DNA of 64,000 nucleotides from an uncultured Rothia sp. Lineage in GTDB: Bacteria > Actinomycetota > Actinomycetes > Actinomycetales > Micrococcaceae. The position numbers and the translations under genes were made by a program. The notes under the pieces were generated by a model. That model saw nothing but the letters and a program-made list of their open reading frames with translations. It had not been told where the DNA came from and made no database searches. Every line of letters starts with the position of its first letter. Within the stretch, counting starts at the first letter, position 1. The stretch is from assembly GCF_916715725.1 (NCBI RefSeq), contig NZ_CAKAPD010000001.1, positions 445,607 through 509,606 on the forward strand, given 5' to 3'. Of this stretch, positions 45,689 to 53,913 are shown piece after piece.

Positions 45689-46117
45689 TTACGCCTCGGG
45701 CACGAACTCGCCGTGGCCGCGCTCGCGCAGGGCAGCACGCACCTTCTCAGCGGCCGCATCCAGCTCTTCGGCGGTAGCATCCTTCTTCGCGTTGGCGGGA
45801 TCGTAATCAGCCATGCTATCAACCGGGAACAGATGGATGTGGGTGTGCGGCACGTCGAAGCCAGCAATCACCAAAGCCACACGCTCCTTATGAAACGCCT
45901 GATCCAGGGCACCAGAAATCTTGTGCACCACAGCGAACAGGTGCGCAGCCAGCTCAGCCGGCAGGTCGGGCCAGCGGTCAATCTCCGCGCGGGGAACCAC
46001 CAGCAGGTGACCTTCCGACTGGGGCATGATGTCCATGAACGCCACGCAGTGCTCGTCCTTCCAGACGAAGCGGCCGGGAAGCTCGCCGTCAATAATCTTG
46101 GTAAAAATCGTGCTCAC
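45689..46117 (-). CDS. HIT family protein
   Basis: A 142-residue histidine-triad nucleotide hydrolase or transferase, cytoplasmic. I place the start at the GTG at 46117 (MSTIFTKIIDGELPGRFVWK), because AAGGAG lies six bases upstream, inside the longer frame that begins at an ATG at 46132. The conserved parts are FMDIMPQSEGHLLVVPRAEI and the triad HTHIHLFPVD (HxHxH). It lies 54 bases after the MBL gene on the same strand, so the two may be an operon. The substrate is unknown. Confidence 0.9.
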   Translation of the reverse strand: MSTIFTKIIDGELPGRFVWKDEHCVAFMDIMPQSEGHLLVVPRAEIDRWPDLPAELAAHLFAVVHKISGALDQAFHKERVALVIAGFDVPHTHIHLFPVDSMADYDPANAKKDATAEELDAAAEKVRAALRERGHGEFVPEA

Positions 46118-46170
46118 AATAATCTCCTTCATGCGCCGTCGTCGGCGCGTTTGAATCTCAACGGTCAGGC

Positions 46171-46848
46171 TTACGCCTCAACCTCAATGCTCTCGCCGGG
46201 GTTCAGATGCTTCAGCTCAGTGCCGTACTTCGCACCGAAGTTCGTCACCAGACCCTCAATAATGCCGGTGCCGTTCTGGTTAATCATGCCGTTGTGAATC
46301 GGAACCACACGCTGAGCGCCGGTCGCAATCACAAAATCAATGACTTCCTGAACCTTCGACCAGGGCGCGTGAATCGGCACCAGGACGGTATTTGCACGCA
46401 CGCGGTGAGGAACCACCAGCGAATCACCAGGGTGGTACACGGCACCGTTAATCAGGTAACCGACATTGGCGATGGTCTGAATCAGCGGGTGAATCAGGGC
46501 GTGCTGACCGCCGTAGGTCTTCACCTCAAAACCGGGGATGCTGAACTCAGAATCAGAGGAAACAACGGTAACCTCGGCAGCGGGTACAGCCTCCTTGATG
46601 ACCTGGGCGACAGCCTCGGGAGCCCAAATCTTCAACGGGGTCTGCGACTCGGCACGCTGAGCAATCAGCGGTAGCACCGACGGGCCATCAAAATGGTCCG
46701 GATGCGCGTGGGTCACGAACAGGTAATCGGCGCCTTCCAGCGCGGTGGCATGCTCACCTTCAGCAGCAAAATTGCCGGGGTCAAGAACGAGGGTGCGCCC
46801 CTCATTCTCAAGGCGGATACATGAGTGGGTGTACTTCGTCATCTTCAT
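46171..46848 (-). CDS. MBL-fold metal-dependent hydrolase
   Basis: A 225-residue metallo-beta-lactamase-fold protein of the UPF0173/L-ascorbate lactonase-like kind. It has TKYTHSCIRLENEGRTLVLDPG, the metal motif THAHPDHFDG (HxHxDH), GGQHALIHP and YHPGDSLVVPHR (bridging Asp), and VPIHNGMI with the last His. The substrate is unknown. The ATG at 46848 follows TAGACT by six bases with no Shine-Dalgarno, so it is probably leaderless. HIT follows it on the same strand. Confidence 0.88.
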   Translation of the reverse strand: MKMTKYTHSCIRLENEGRTLVLDPGNFAAEGEHATALEGADYLFVTHAHPDHFDGPSVLPLIAQRAESQTPLKIWAPEAVAQVIKEAVPAAEVTVVSSDSEFSIPGFEVKTYGGQHALIHPLIQTIANVGYLINGAVYHPGDSLVVPHRVRANTVLVPIHAPWSKVQEVIDFVIATGAQRVVPIHNGMINQNGTGIIEGLVTNFGAKYGTELKHLNPGESIEVEA

Positions 46849-46854
46849 AGTTTT

Positions 46855-46860
46855 AGTCTA
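46855..46860 (-). promoter_or_regulatory. -10 hexamer, probable leaderless promoter of the MBL gene
   Basis: TAGACT, AAAACT, ATG on the minus strand. The hexamer equals the one before the gene at 6897. Confidence 0.55.
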
Positions 46861-47008
46861 CCGCGAACCTCCGCACCCGCCCGGCGGCGGCTTCAACTTT
46901 TGAGATAAGCCGCAAATCAGCCACCTTTTGAACGCCTCTAGTGTAAAGTCGTAAGACAAGATCGACCACACAATGGGGCGGATTTCCGCCCCGAAAGGTT
47001 CAGCAATG

Positions 47009-47470
47009 GACACTCATATTCCCGTACGGAGAATTACGAAGCCCGCCGAAGCCCGAAATACCCGCCAGCGTCGCATCATCAAGGCGACCATGGAAGAGCT
47101 CGGCGATTTCATCTCAGCACAGGATCTGCACCTGACCCTCGCGAACCGCAAGGAACAGGTCTCTCTCGCAACCACCTACCGTGTGTTGCAGTCGCTGGCT
47201 AACGCCGGTGAGCTCGACTCGGTCAAGGGCATTGAGGGTGAGACTCTGTACCGCCACTGCCAGGTAAAGGACCATCACCACCACCTGCTCTGCCGCCGAT
47301 GCGGCACCGCCATTGAGCTAGAAGCACCCGCCCTCGAGGACTGGGCACTGGCCATGGGTAAGCAGCACGGCTTCTCGGAGCTGGAGCACGTGGTTGAAGT
47401 GACCGGTTACTGCCCGGACTGCACTTTGGCACGTCGCGAGGAAGAATCGCAGGGCGGCGCTGCACGCTAA
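47009..47470 (+). CDS. zur: Fur family regulator, probably Zur
   Basis: A metal-dependent repressor of 153 residues. The frame is open from an ATG at 46973, but GAAAGG before the ATG at 47009 fits better. The winged helix is RNTRQRRIIKATMEELGDFI to SLATTYRVLQSLANAGELDS. The metal sites are KDHHHHLLCRRCGTAIEL and EVTGYCPDCT: two CxxC pairs for structural zinc and the His cluster for sensing. Divergent arrangement beside a zinc ABC transporter suggests Zur rather than Fur or Mur. I could not see an obvious Zur palindrome before either gene set. Confidence 0.88.
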   Translation, partial: DTHIPVRRITKPAEARNTRQRRIIKATMEELGDFISAQDLHLTLANRKEQVSLATTYRVLQSLANAGELDSVKGIEGETLYRHCQVKDHHHHLLCRRCGTAIELEAPALEDWALAMGKQHGFSELEHVVEVTGYCPDCTLARREEESQGGAAR

Positions 47471-47688
47471 CGTTGCAGGCTACGCCGCAACCTCTAAGCC
47501 CCTCAATCTGAGGAGCTCTCCCCCACCGGGGAATCCCTTCTGCTCGAAGGATACGGCGCCTTCAAAAATCTTCGGCGCCACTACAGCACGACACACAGGG
47601 CATCTGGACAAGGCAACACAACGCCACACAGGTTGAGCCCGCATTGCGCACCGGGTACATGACCCGTAGCGCTAACACAGCACGACAA

Positions 47689-47728
47689 CAAAAGAGCCCC
47701 ACCTCATTCCCGAGGTGGGGCTCTTTCT
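47689..47728. terminator. Bidirectional terminator
   Basis: AAAGAGCCCCACCTC, ATTCC and GAGGTGGGGCTCTTT, between zur and the convergent permease gene. The region 47471-47688 has no other feature. Confidence 0.92.
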
Positions 47729-47735
47729 ATAGGTC

Positions 47736-48656
47736 TTATGCCTTCTCAGTCAGCTGGCGGCCCGACGCGCTATGGCGGCGCTTCACGCCACCAATCACAC
47801 GGCACACCACGTAAATCAGGAAGGAAATACTGGTCACGTAGGGGCTAATCGGCAGCGAACCGGCAAGAGCCAGCAGAATACCGCCCACGATGGACGCCTC
47901 CGCGAACAGCACCGACAGGATCAGGGTGCGCACCGGAGAGGCAGTCACCTGCATCGCCGCAGCCGCCGGAGTAATCAGCAGCGCCAGCACCAGCAACGAA
48001 CCGACCACCTGCACCGACAGCGCCACAGCAATACCCAGAATCACCATGAACACCAGGGACAGGAAGCGCATCGGCACGCCCTTAGCGCGCGCGACCTCCG
48101 GGTCCAGGGAGGCGAAGCTCAGCGGACGCCACACCATCACCAGCAGGCTGATAATAACCACCGCACCAATAATCATAGTGTGCAGCTGGTCGGCATCCAC
48201 GGACACGATCTGACCGGTCAGCAGACCGAACTTATTCGCGCTACGGCCCTGGTACAGGGAGAGGAAGAGAATACCCAAGCCCAAGCCGAACGGCATGAGT
48301 GCACCAATGACCGAGTTCGAGTTGCTCGCCTTAGAGCCCAGAAAGGCAATCAGCAGAGCCGAGGCAATCGAACCGACCATAGAGCCGGTCACCACGTCAT
48401 AGCCGAGCAACAGGGCAAGGGCGGCACCCGCGAAAGACATTTCAGAAACGCCGTGCACCGCAAAGGCGTGATCGCGCATCATCACGAAAATGCCGACGAA
48501 ACCACCGATAAGGCCCAGAACAGCGCCAGCAAAAATGGAGTTCTGCAGCATCTGCAGCAGCTCGCCGTAGCGGTCAAAAACGAAGATACGGGAAAGCAAA
48601 TCGTTCTGCGCGGCGGCAACCGGTGCCAGAGCGGGGAGGGAAGCAAGAATGGTCAT
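47736..48656 (-). CDS. Metal ABC transporter permease (ZnuB-like)
   Basis: A 306-residue permease of the ABC-3 family for zinc or manganese. It has about eight to nine membrane segments: IFAGAVLGLIGGFVGIFVMM, then FAVHGVSEMSFAGAALALLLGY with the family's H-G-V-S-E motif, and MRFLSLVFMVILGIAVALSV. The final gene of the substrate-binding, ATPase, permease operon; its ATG overlaps the ATPase stop by four bases. Zinc is favoured by the His-rich loop of the binding protein. Confidence 0.93.
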   Translation of the reverse strand: MTILASLPALAPVAAAQNDLLSRIFVFDRYGELLQMLQNSIFAGAVLGLIGGFVGIFVMMRDHAFAVHGVSEMSFAGAALALLLGYDVVTGSMVGSIASALLIAFLGSKASNSNSVIGALMPFGLGLGILFLSLYQGRSANKFGLLTGQIVSVDADQLHTMIIGAVVIISLLVMVWRPLSFASLDPEVARAKGVPMRFLSLVFMVILGIAVALSVQVVGSLLVLALLITPAAAAMQVTASPVRTLILSVLFAEASIVGGILLALAGSLPISPYVTSISFLIYVVCRVIGGVKRRHSASGRQLTEKA

Positions 48657-49552
48657 CGAGTGGTTCCTCCCGGAATGTGTAGAGTGCGCTGCGGTTCAGA
48701 AAGACCAGACTTCAGGTGGGAGCCGTGAATGTTCTGGTCAGTGCCCTCAATATGGCAGTGGTCGCTGGCGTGAGTCTCACCCACCACCACGTAACGGCCA
48801 TTAGACTTGAGCACGCTCACCGGGGTTCCGTACAGGGAGGTGAGAGTCTCACTGGTCATGACCTCTTCCACCGACCCGACCGTGAAACGGCCGTTCGCCA
48901 GGTAGAGCACGCGATCCACATGCTCAATGATGGGGTTGATTTCGTGGGTCACGAACACCACCGCCACGCCGCGTTCACGGTTGAACCGGTGAATCAGCTC
49001 AGCCACCGCGTACTGGTGGTTGAGGTCCAGGGAGAGTAGCGCCTCGTCAGCCAGCAGAATCTTCGGGTCGTTCGCGAGCGCCTGAGCGATACGCAGACGC
49101 TGCTGCTCACCGCCGGAGAGCAGGCCCACCGGCACGTTCGCGTACTCGGTCGCGCCGACGGCTTCGAGGAGCTCGTCAACCTTGGCGCGGTATTTGCGGC
49201 CGTGCAGGCGGATGCCCCAGCGGTGCCCGTCCACGCCAAGTCCCACGAGGTCGCGGGCGCGCATCGGGGTGGAGGTGGGGATGGACTTCTGCTGCGGTAC
49301 GTAGCCGACGCCGGCGTTGCCCAGGCGTGCGGGTTTGCCGAGCACGGAGATTTCGCCGGCGTTGAGTCCGGTCAGGCCAAGAACGACTTTGAGGAAGGTG
49401 GACTTGCCGGAGCCGTTGGGTCCGAGCACGGCGAAGTATTCGCCTGCGCCGATGTCGAGGGTTAAATCTTTCCAGAGGGTGCGGGCCCCGAAAGCGAGGC
49501 TACCCCCGCGAATGGAAATCGCGGGGGCGGCACCGTTATTGTTGTCAGTCAC
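48653..49552 (-). CDS. Metal ABC transporter ATP-binding protein (ZnuC-like)
   Basis: A 299-residue ATPase. Walker A is VLGPNGSGKSTFLKVVLGLT, the signature LLSGGEQQRLRIAQALA, Walker B KILLADEALLSLD and the switch VVFVTHEIN. The conserved D-E-P after Walker B reads D-E-A here. The C-terminal 50 residues are His-containing (THASDHCHIEGTDQNIHGSH) and unusual for the family. It starts on the base before the stop of the binding-protein gene and overlaps the permease by four bases. Confidence 0.94.
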   Translation of the reverse strand: MTDNNNGAAPAISIRGGSLAFGARTLWKDLTLDIGAGEYFAVLGPNGSGKSTFLKVVLGLTGLNAGEISVLGKPARLGNAGVGYVPQQKSIPTSTPMRARDLVGLGVDGHRWGIRLHGRKYRAKVDELLEAVGATEYANVPVGLLSGGEQQRLRIAQALANDPKILLADEALLSLDLNHQYAVAELIHRFNRERGVAVVFVTHEINPIIEHVDRVLYLANGRFTVGSVEEVMTSETLTSLYGTPVSVLKSNGRYVVVGETHASDHCHIEGTDQNIHGSHLKSGLSEPQRTLHIPGGTTR

Positions 49553-50560
49553 TTAGGAGAGCGCCTTTTCGAGGTTGCTGACGTTGGTCTTCATCCATGC
49601 CAGGTAGTTGGTGTTTTCCGGCAGGGTTTCGGTGAAGGATACGTAGTTCACCGAGGCATCCTTAGCGGCCTGCAGCACCTCGTTGGTCTGAGAGGTGGAG
49701 GTCTGCTCGTTGTAGGCGAGCAGCTGGACCTTCTTCTCAGTGACCATGTCCTTGGTTTCCTTCAGGACGAGTGCGGGGACGTCGTTGCCGGCTTCTGCCG
49801 CCTCAGCGAATTCGCTGGGGGTTGCGTTCTCTGCGCCGGTGGAGGAAATCAGGTAGTCCGGCACGGGCTCGGTGGACAGGTACTTCTTACCTTCACCGGC
49901 GATTGCCTTGGCGGTGGTGTCCAGTGCGTCCAGTTCCTTGGAGAAGGTGGATGCGTTGGTGCGGAACGCCTCAGCGTGTGCGGAGTCGAGGCCTGCGAGC
50001 TCTTCAGCGATCTTCTGGGCGACCTTCTTCATGGTTTCGAAGTCGTACCAGAGGTGCTCGTTGAACTCGTGTGCGTGGGCGTGGTCGCCGCCGTCTTCGT
50101 GGTGTTCGCCGCCGCGGTGGTCCTCGACCAGGTGGGTGTATTCGGCGTCGGTGAGCTTGCCGCTGACCTTGACCGCGTTCACGATCTTTTGGGAGGCGTT
50201 GTCCTTGCCTGCGAGGTCTTCGAGGAACAGGTCGTAGCCTGCGCCGTTGATGACAATCAGGGATGCGTCCTTCGCCTTGAGGCGGTCGGCGCTGGTGGCT
50301 TCGTAGGAGTGGGGGTCGGTGCTGGTGGAGGCAATCAGCGCGGTGACCTCAATGTAGTCGCCGCCAACCTGCTTGGCGATGTCTGCGTAGACGTCGGTGG
50401 AGGCGACGACCTTCACCTTGCCCTTGTTGGAGCCAGCCGAGGAGGACGAACCGGAGGAGGTGCTGTTCTCGGTTGCGCAACCTGCCAGCAGCAGGGAGGA
50501 CGCTGCGAGTGAGCCCATTGCGGTGAGGAAGTGCTTGCGGGTGATCTTCGGGTGCGACAT
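49553..50560 (-). CDS. Zinc ABC transporter substrate-binding lipoprotein (ZnuA-like)
   Basis: A 335-residue cluster A-I binding lipoprotein. The signal is KITRKHFLTAMGSLAASSLLLAGC, with lipobox LAGC at residue 28. Metal ligands: STSTDPHSYE (first His), the His-rich loop EHHEDGGDHAHAHEFNEHLW with the second His, and the later AYNEQTSTSQ. The His-rich loop between ligands is typical of zinc importers. It is the first gene of the operon; GAAAGAG precedes the ATG. Repression by the nearby Zur is inferred. Confidence 0.93.
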   Translation of the reverse strand: MSHPKITRKHFLTAMGSLAASSLLLAGCATENSTSSGSSSSAGSNKGKVKVVASTDVYADIAKQVGGDYIEVTALIASTSTDPHSYEATSADRLKAKDASLIVINGAGYDLFLEDLAGKDNASQKIVNAVKVSGKLTDAEYTHLVEDHRGGEHHEDGGDHAHAHEFNEHLWYDFETMKKVAQKIAEELAGLDSAHAEAFRTNASTFSKELDALDTTAKAIAGEGKKYLSTEPVPDYLISSTGAENATPSEFAEAAEAGNDVPALVLKETKDMVTEKKVQLLAYNEQTSTSQTNEVLQAAKDASVNYVSFTETLPENTNYLAWMKTNVSNLEKALS

Positions 50561-50810
50561 GAGGGCTCTCTTTCGGTTCGTTCTAGTCTGTAGGTTTCTT
50601 AACTACATCATGCGCACACCCGTATAAACAACTCTTTATTGGTGTCATTTGGGTGCTGTTAGGCAACCCTTTTCCCTGTCAGTAGCTTATGCAACAGGGA
50701 TAGTTAGCTCAGCCTACTGCGCTCCCCCACCGCTACTTTATACTGCCGCTTCATCCCGCCGTCTGAGAGTGCCCCTTGGGTGCATCCATAAGCCGTTTTT
50801 GACCGCAAAA

Positions 50811-50858
50811 CAGCCCGCCCCGCGCCCTCCTTGACGAGGGCACCGGGCGGGCTGTGTG
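50811..50858 (-). terminator. Terminator after the CNNM/CBS gene pair
   Basis: CAGCCCGCCC/GGGCGGGCTG with inner GCCCTCC/GAGGGC lies 55 bases after the 50913 stop. The minus strand then reads TTTTGCGG. The 50561-50810 gap holds the zinc operon promoter region, with nothing else recognised. Confidence 0.8.
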
Positions 50859-50912
50859 TTCAAGATTTCCCCGTTTTATTCGGGATATCTCACGATGCGG
50901 CTACTGGGCTTA

Positions 50913-51995
50913 TTACTGGGCTTCGCGCGCCTGCTGTCGGCGTACACGCTCACGCACCGCGTCCTGGGTGGTGTCGTTGATTTCGCCGACGAGCTCCTCC
51001 AGCACGTCTTCAAGGAAGACCACGCCGAGGGTTACGCCCTGTTCATCCATAACCTGCGCGATATGGGTTCGGCTGCGTTGCATGGAGGCGAGCGCATCGT
51101 CAATATCGGTGGTCGGGGTGAGCGTGTCCAGGGAACGCAGCTTGTACCAGGGGAAGGGCTCCTCGAACCGCTCGGGGGCGATGGCGAGGGCGTCTTTCAC
51201 GTGCAGGTAGCCCATGTAGGTTCCGTCGCTGTCGGTAATGACGAAGCGGGAGTAGCCGCTGCGTGCCACGGCGCGTTCCAGTTCGGCGGGGGTGCTGCCG
51301 AAGGGCAGGGTGACGAGCTTATCGCCGGGCACCATGATTTCGTAGACGTCCTTCTCGGTGAATTCGAGGGCGCTTTCAATCACGCCGGCGTCGTCTTCCA
51401 CGGTGCCTTCCGCGGTTGAGGTTGCCACGATGGTCTGCAGCTCACCCAGGGTGAAGGTGGAGGCGACCTCATCCTTTCCTTCGACCTTCATGAGCGCCAG
51501 CAGCTTATTCGACAGGTTGTTCAGCAGGGCGACTACGGGGGCGAAGATCTTGGAGAAGGTCACCAGAGTCGGCACAATCCAGAGGGCCACACCGCGGGCT
51601 GCGAGGGTCACGGCGGCGTTCTTGGGAACCATCTCGCCGAAGATTACGTGCAGGTAGGTGACCAGGATTAGGGTGATACCGAAGGCGATTACGTCCACGA
51701 TCGCGTGGGGCAGGCCGACCAGGTGCAGGGGCACCTCCAGCATGTGGTGCAGCGCCGGTTCTGAAACGTTCAGGATCAGCAACGAGCAGATGGTGATGCC
51801 CAGCTGGCAGGTGGCGAGCATGAGCGAGACGTTCTCTAGCGCGTAGATGACGGTCTGCGCTCGCTTATTGCCTTCTTCGGCGAGCGGTTCGATTTGTGCT
51901 CGTCGGGTGGACATGATGGCGAATTCACCGGCGACGAAGAAGGCATTTCCGGCGAGCAGGATGACGAGCAGTGCGATGGCTACCCAGTCGTTCAT
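50913..51995 (-). CDS. CNNM/CBS-domain hemolysin-family membrane protein
   Basis: A 360-residue member of the CNNM/CorB (HlyC/CorC) family, tied to magnesium or cobalt efflux in other bacteria. The N-terminal domain has NAFFVAGEFAIMSTRRAQIE, TCQLGITICSLLILNVSEPA and VIFGEMVPKNAAV. Two CBS domains follow (EKDVYEIMVPGDKLVTLPFG and HIAQVMDEQGVTLGVVFLED). The CorC_HlyC C-terminal domain is absent, unlike the paralogue upstream. Its ATG overlaps the stop of that paralogue by four bases, so they are co-translated and may form a heteromer. Confidence 0.93.
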   Translation of the reverse strand: MNDWVAIALLVILLAGNAFFVAGEFAIMSTRRAQIEPLAEEGNKRAQTVIYALENVSLMLATCQLGITICSLLILNVSEPALHHMLEVPLHLVGLPHAIVDVIAFGITLILVTYLHVIFGEMVPKNAAVTLAARGVALWIVPTLVTFSKIFAPVVALLNNLSNKLLALMKVEGKDEVASTFTLGELQTIVATSTAEGTVEDDAGVIESALEFTEKDVYEIMVPGDKLVTLPFGSTPAELERAVARSGYSRFVITDSDGTYMGYLHVKDALAIAPERFEEPFPWYKLRSLDTLTPTTDIDDALASMQRSRTHIAQVMDEQGVTLGVVFLEDVLEELVGEINDTTQDAVRERVRRQQAREAQ

Positions 51996-53326
51996 GCGTT
52001 GCCTCCCTTCTCGGTCTGTTCCTGTGCACTAGGTGCGGGGGTGAATCGGATGCGGTCCACGCGGCGGCCTTCGAGGGTGTCGACGCGCAGGGTACCGCCG
52101 GGTACGGGGACGCTGTCGCCTACTTCGGGGATGCGGCCGAGCCGTTCCATCATGAAGCCGCCGACGGTTTCGTATTCGGAGCTTTCCTCAACCTCGAGCC
52201 CGGGGATGAGGGTGTTGATTTCGTCGGGGCGGCGCAGTCCGGAGAACACCCAGTCGCCGTTGCCGTAGCGTAGGGGGCGTTCGGTGCGGCCGCGGTCGTG
52301 TTCGTCGGAGACTTCGCCGACGATTTCTTCGACGAGGTCTTCGAGGGTTGCGATGCCTGCGGTTCCACCGTATTCGTCGAGGACTACGGCGAGCTGCAGG
52401 GCGCCCTGGCGCAGCTGGGTGAGCAGCGCGTCCAGGTGCAGGGTTTCGGGGACCTGCAGCACGTCTTCTGCGAGGGCGCCGGCTTCGAGGGTTTCGCGAA
52501 CCTCCGGGGGCACGCCGACTGCCTTCTTCACGTGTACGACGCCCACGATGTTGTCGTGGTCGCCCTTGTAGAGCGGGAATCGGGAGTGGCCGGTGGAGCG
52601 TGCCAGCTTGATGACTTCGGCAACGGGTGCGGTGTCTTCGAGCATGGCGACCTGGCCGCGAGGGGTCATGACTTCGGAGGCGGTCAGCTCGGAGAAGCGC
52701 AGGGTGCGGTCCACGAAGCGTGCCGCGTCGGAGTCGAGGGTACCTTCTTCTGCGGAGCGGCGCACCATGGAGGAGAGCTCTTCGGGGGTGCGTGCCGCGG
52801 AGAGTTCTTCTTTGGCTTCCATGCCGAAGCGTCCGAGGATCCAGTTGGCGGAGCCGTTCATGATGCGCACGAGCGGGGACATGACGCGGGTGAATGCCAG
52901 CTGCGCGGGGGCGACTCGACGAGCCACATCGTAGGGTTCGGCGATAGCGAGGCCCTTGGGCAGCAGTTCGCCGACGACCATGGAGAGCAGGGTTGCGATG
53001 AGCATCGCCAGCACCAGGGTGAGTACGTCGGTCACGCTGGTGGGCAGACCCAGGCTGCTGATGGCGCCGGTGGTGAGCGCCTTGATGGCGGCGTCGAGGG
53101 TGTAACCGGTCAGCAGCGTGGTGATGGTGATGCCGATCTGGCAGCTGGACAGCTGAGTGGAGAGGGTTTTGAGGCAGCGCAGGACGGCGTCGGCGGCTTT
53201 ATCGCCGGAGTCCTTTGCCTGCTGCACGGTGGCGGTTTCGAGCGCCACGAGGGAGAACTCTACGGCAACGAAGAAGCCCGTGCCCAGGATGAGGAGCAGG
53301 CCGATGAGTAGGAGAATCAGATCCAC
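51992..53326 (-). CDS. CNNM/CBS/CorC-domain hemolysin-family membrane protein
   Basis: A 444-residue paralogue of its downstream partner, starting at a GTG. The CNNM membrane domain includes [40 protein letters not shown] and [13 protein letters not shown]. Then come the CBS pair ([40 protein letters not shown]) and [14 protein letters not shown]. The C-terminal CorC_HlyC domain ends [20 protein letters not shown]. It is the first gene of the pair. Transport of divalent ions is inferred from the family. Confidence 0.94.
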   Translation of the reverse strand: MDLILLLIGLLLILGTGFFVAVEFSLVALETATVQQAKDSGDKAADAVLRCLKTLSTQLSSCQIGITITTLLTGYTLDAAIKALTTGAISSLGLPTSVTDVLTLVLAMLIATLLSMVVGELLPKGLAIAEPYDVARRVAPAQLAFTRVMSPLVRIMNGSANWILGRFGMEAKEELSAARTPEELSSMVRRSAEEGTLDSDAARFVDRTLRFSELTASEVMTPRGQVAMLEDTAPVAEVIKLARSTGHSRFPLYKGDHDNIVGVVHVKKAVGVPPEVRETLEAGALAEDVLQVPETLHLDALLTQLRQGALQLAVVLDEYGGTAGIATLEDLVEEIVGEVSDEHDRGRTERPLRYGNGDWVFSGLRRPDEINTLIPGLEVEESSEYETVGGFMMERLGRIPEVGDSVPVPGGTLRVDTLEGRRVDRIRFTPAPSAQEQTEKGGNA

Positions 53327-53913
53327 TCAGCCACCGCCTCCATCGACTGGTGTGCGGCGCCTTGGGCTTGGCGGGGCAACCCCGCAGTCAGGCTGTCCAG
53401 ATGCTGAGCATCGGAGGTGGTGTTTTTGGGTGTTACAGTGCCGTGTTGCGCAGAGTACGCGGGCAGTATTCTGCGCTGGCTAGTAGTCAGAGTCTTACTC
53501 AAAGGGTCATCCATACCCCATATTTTAGCGAAGGTTTCGTCTCTTCCCGGTGCTGTAGAGTGCCTGCTCACAAGTGCAAGACAGTACTTGTTGCGCACGC
53601 GGCTCATTGCTAATCCGTAAGAGTGAAAAATTGCATTGCGGATATGGCGCGATGAGCTGGAAAGTTCACCGTGCTTCTCTTTACACTTATACATAGGAGC
53701 ATGAGTGTGCCGCCAAGCAAGCGGATGAACCCCGACGTTCACGGCACGCTAGGCAGGTTTGTACGGTGCACACCCCGCACATACGGCCACCATCTTAGGC
53801 GATGCGCACATGCTCAGCGTGATGATTCGCCCCTCGAAGACGCGGGTCGTCTATGCCGGGGAGAGTCCCGGACGCGACGGATAAATTCACACTAATTGGA
53901 AGAGGCGTTTAAC

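Noticed and set aside
50561..50640. Zur-binding palindrome before the zinc ABC operon
   Set aside because: I saw no inverted repeat resembling the known actinobacterial Zur boxes; the region has only weak AT-rich stretches.
53327..53895. Small frames in the gap before odhA
   Set aside because: Frames of 67-141 codons on both strands have no ribosome binding site, odd composition and overlap one another. The gap most likely holds the odhA promoter.
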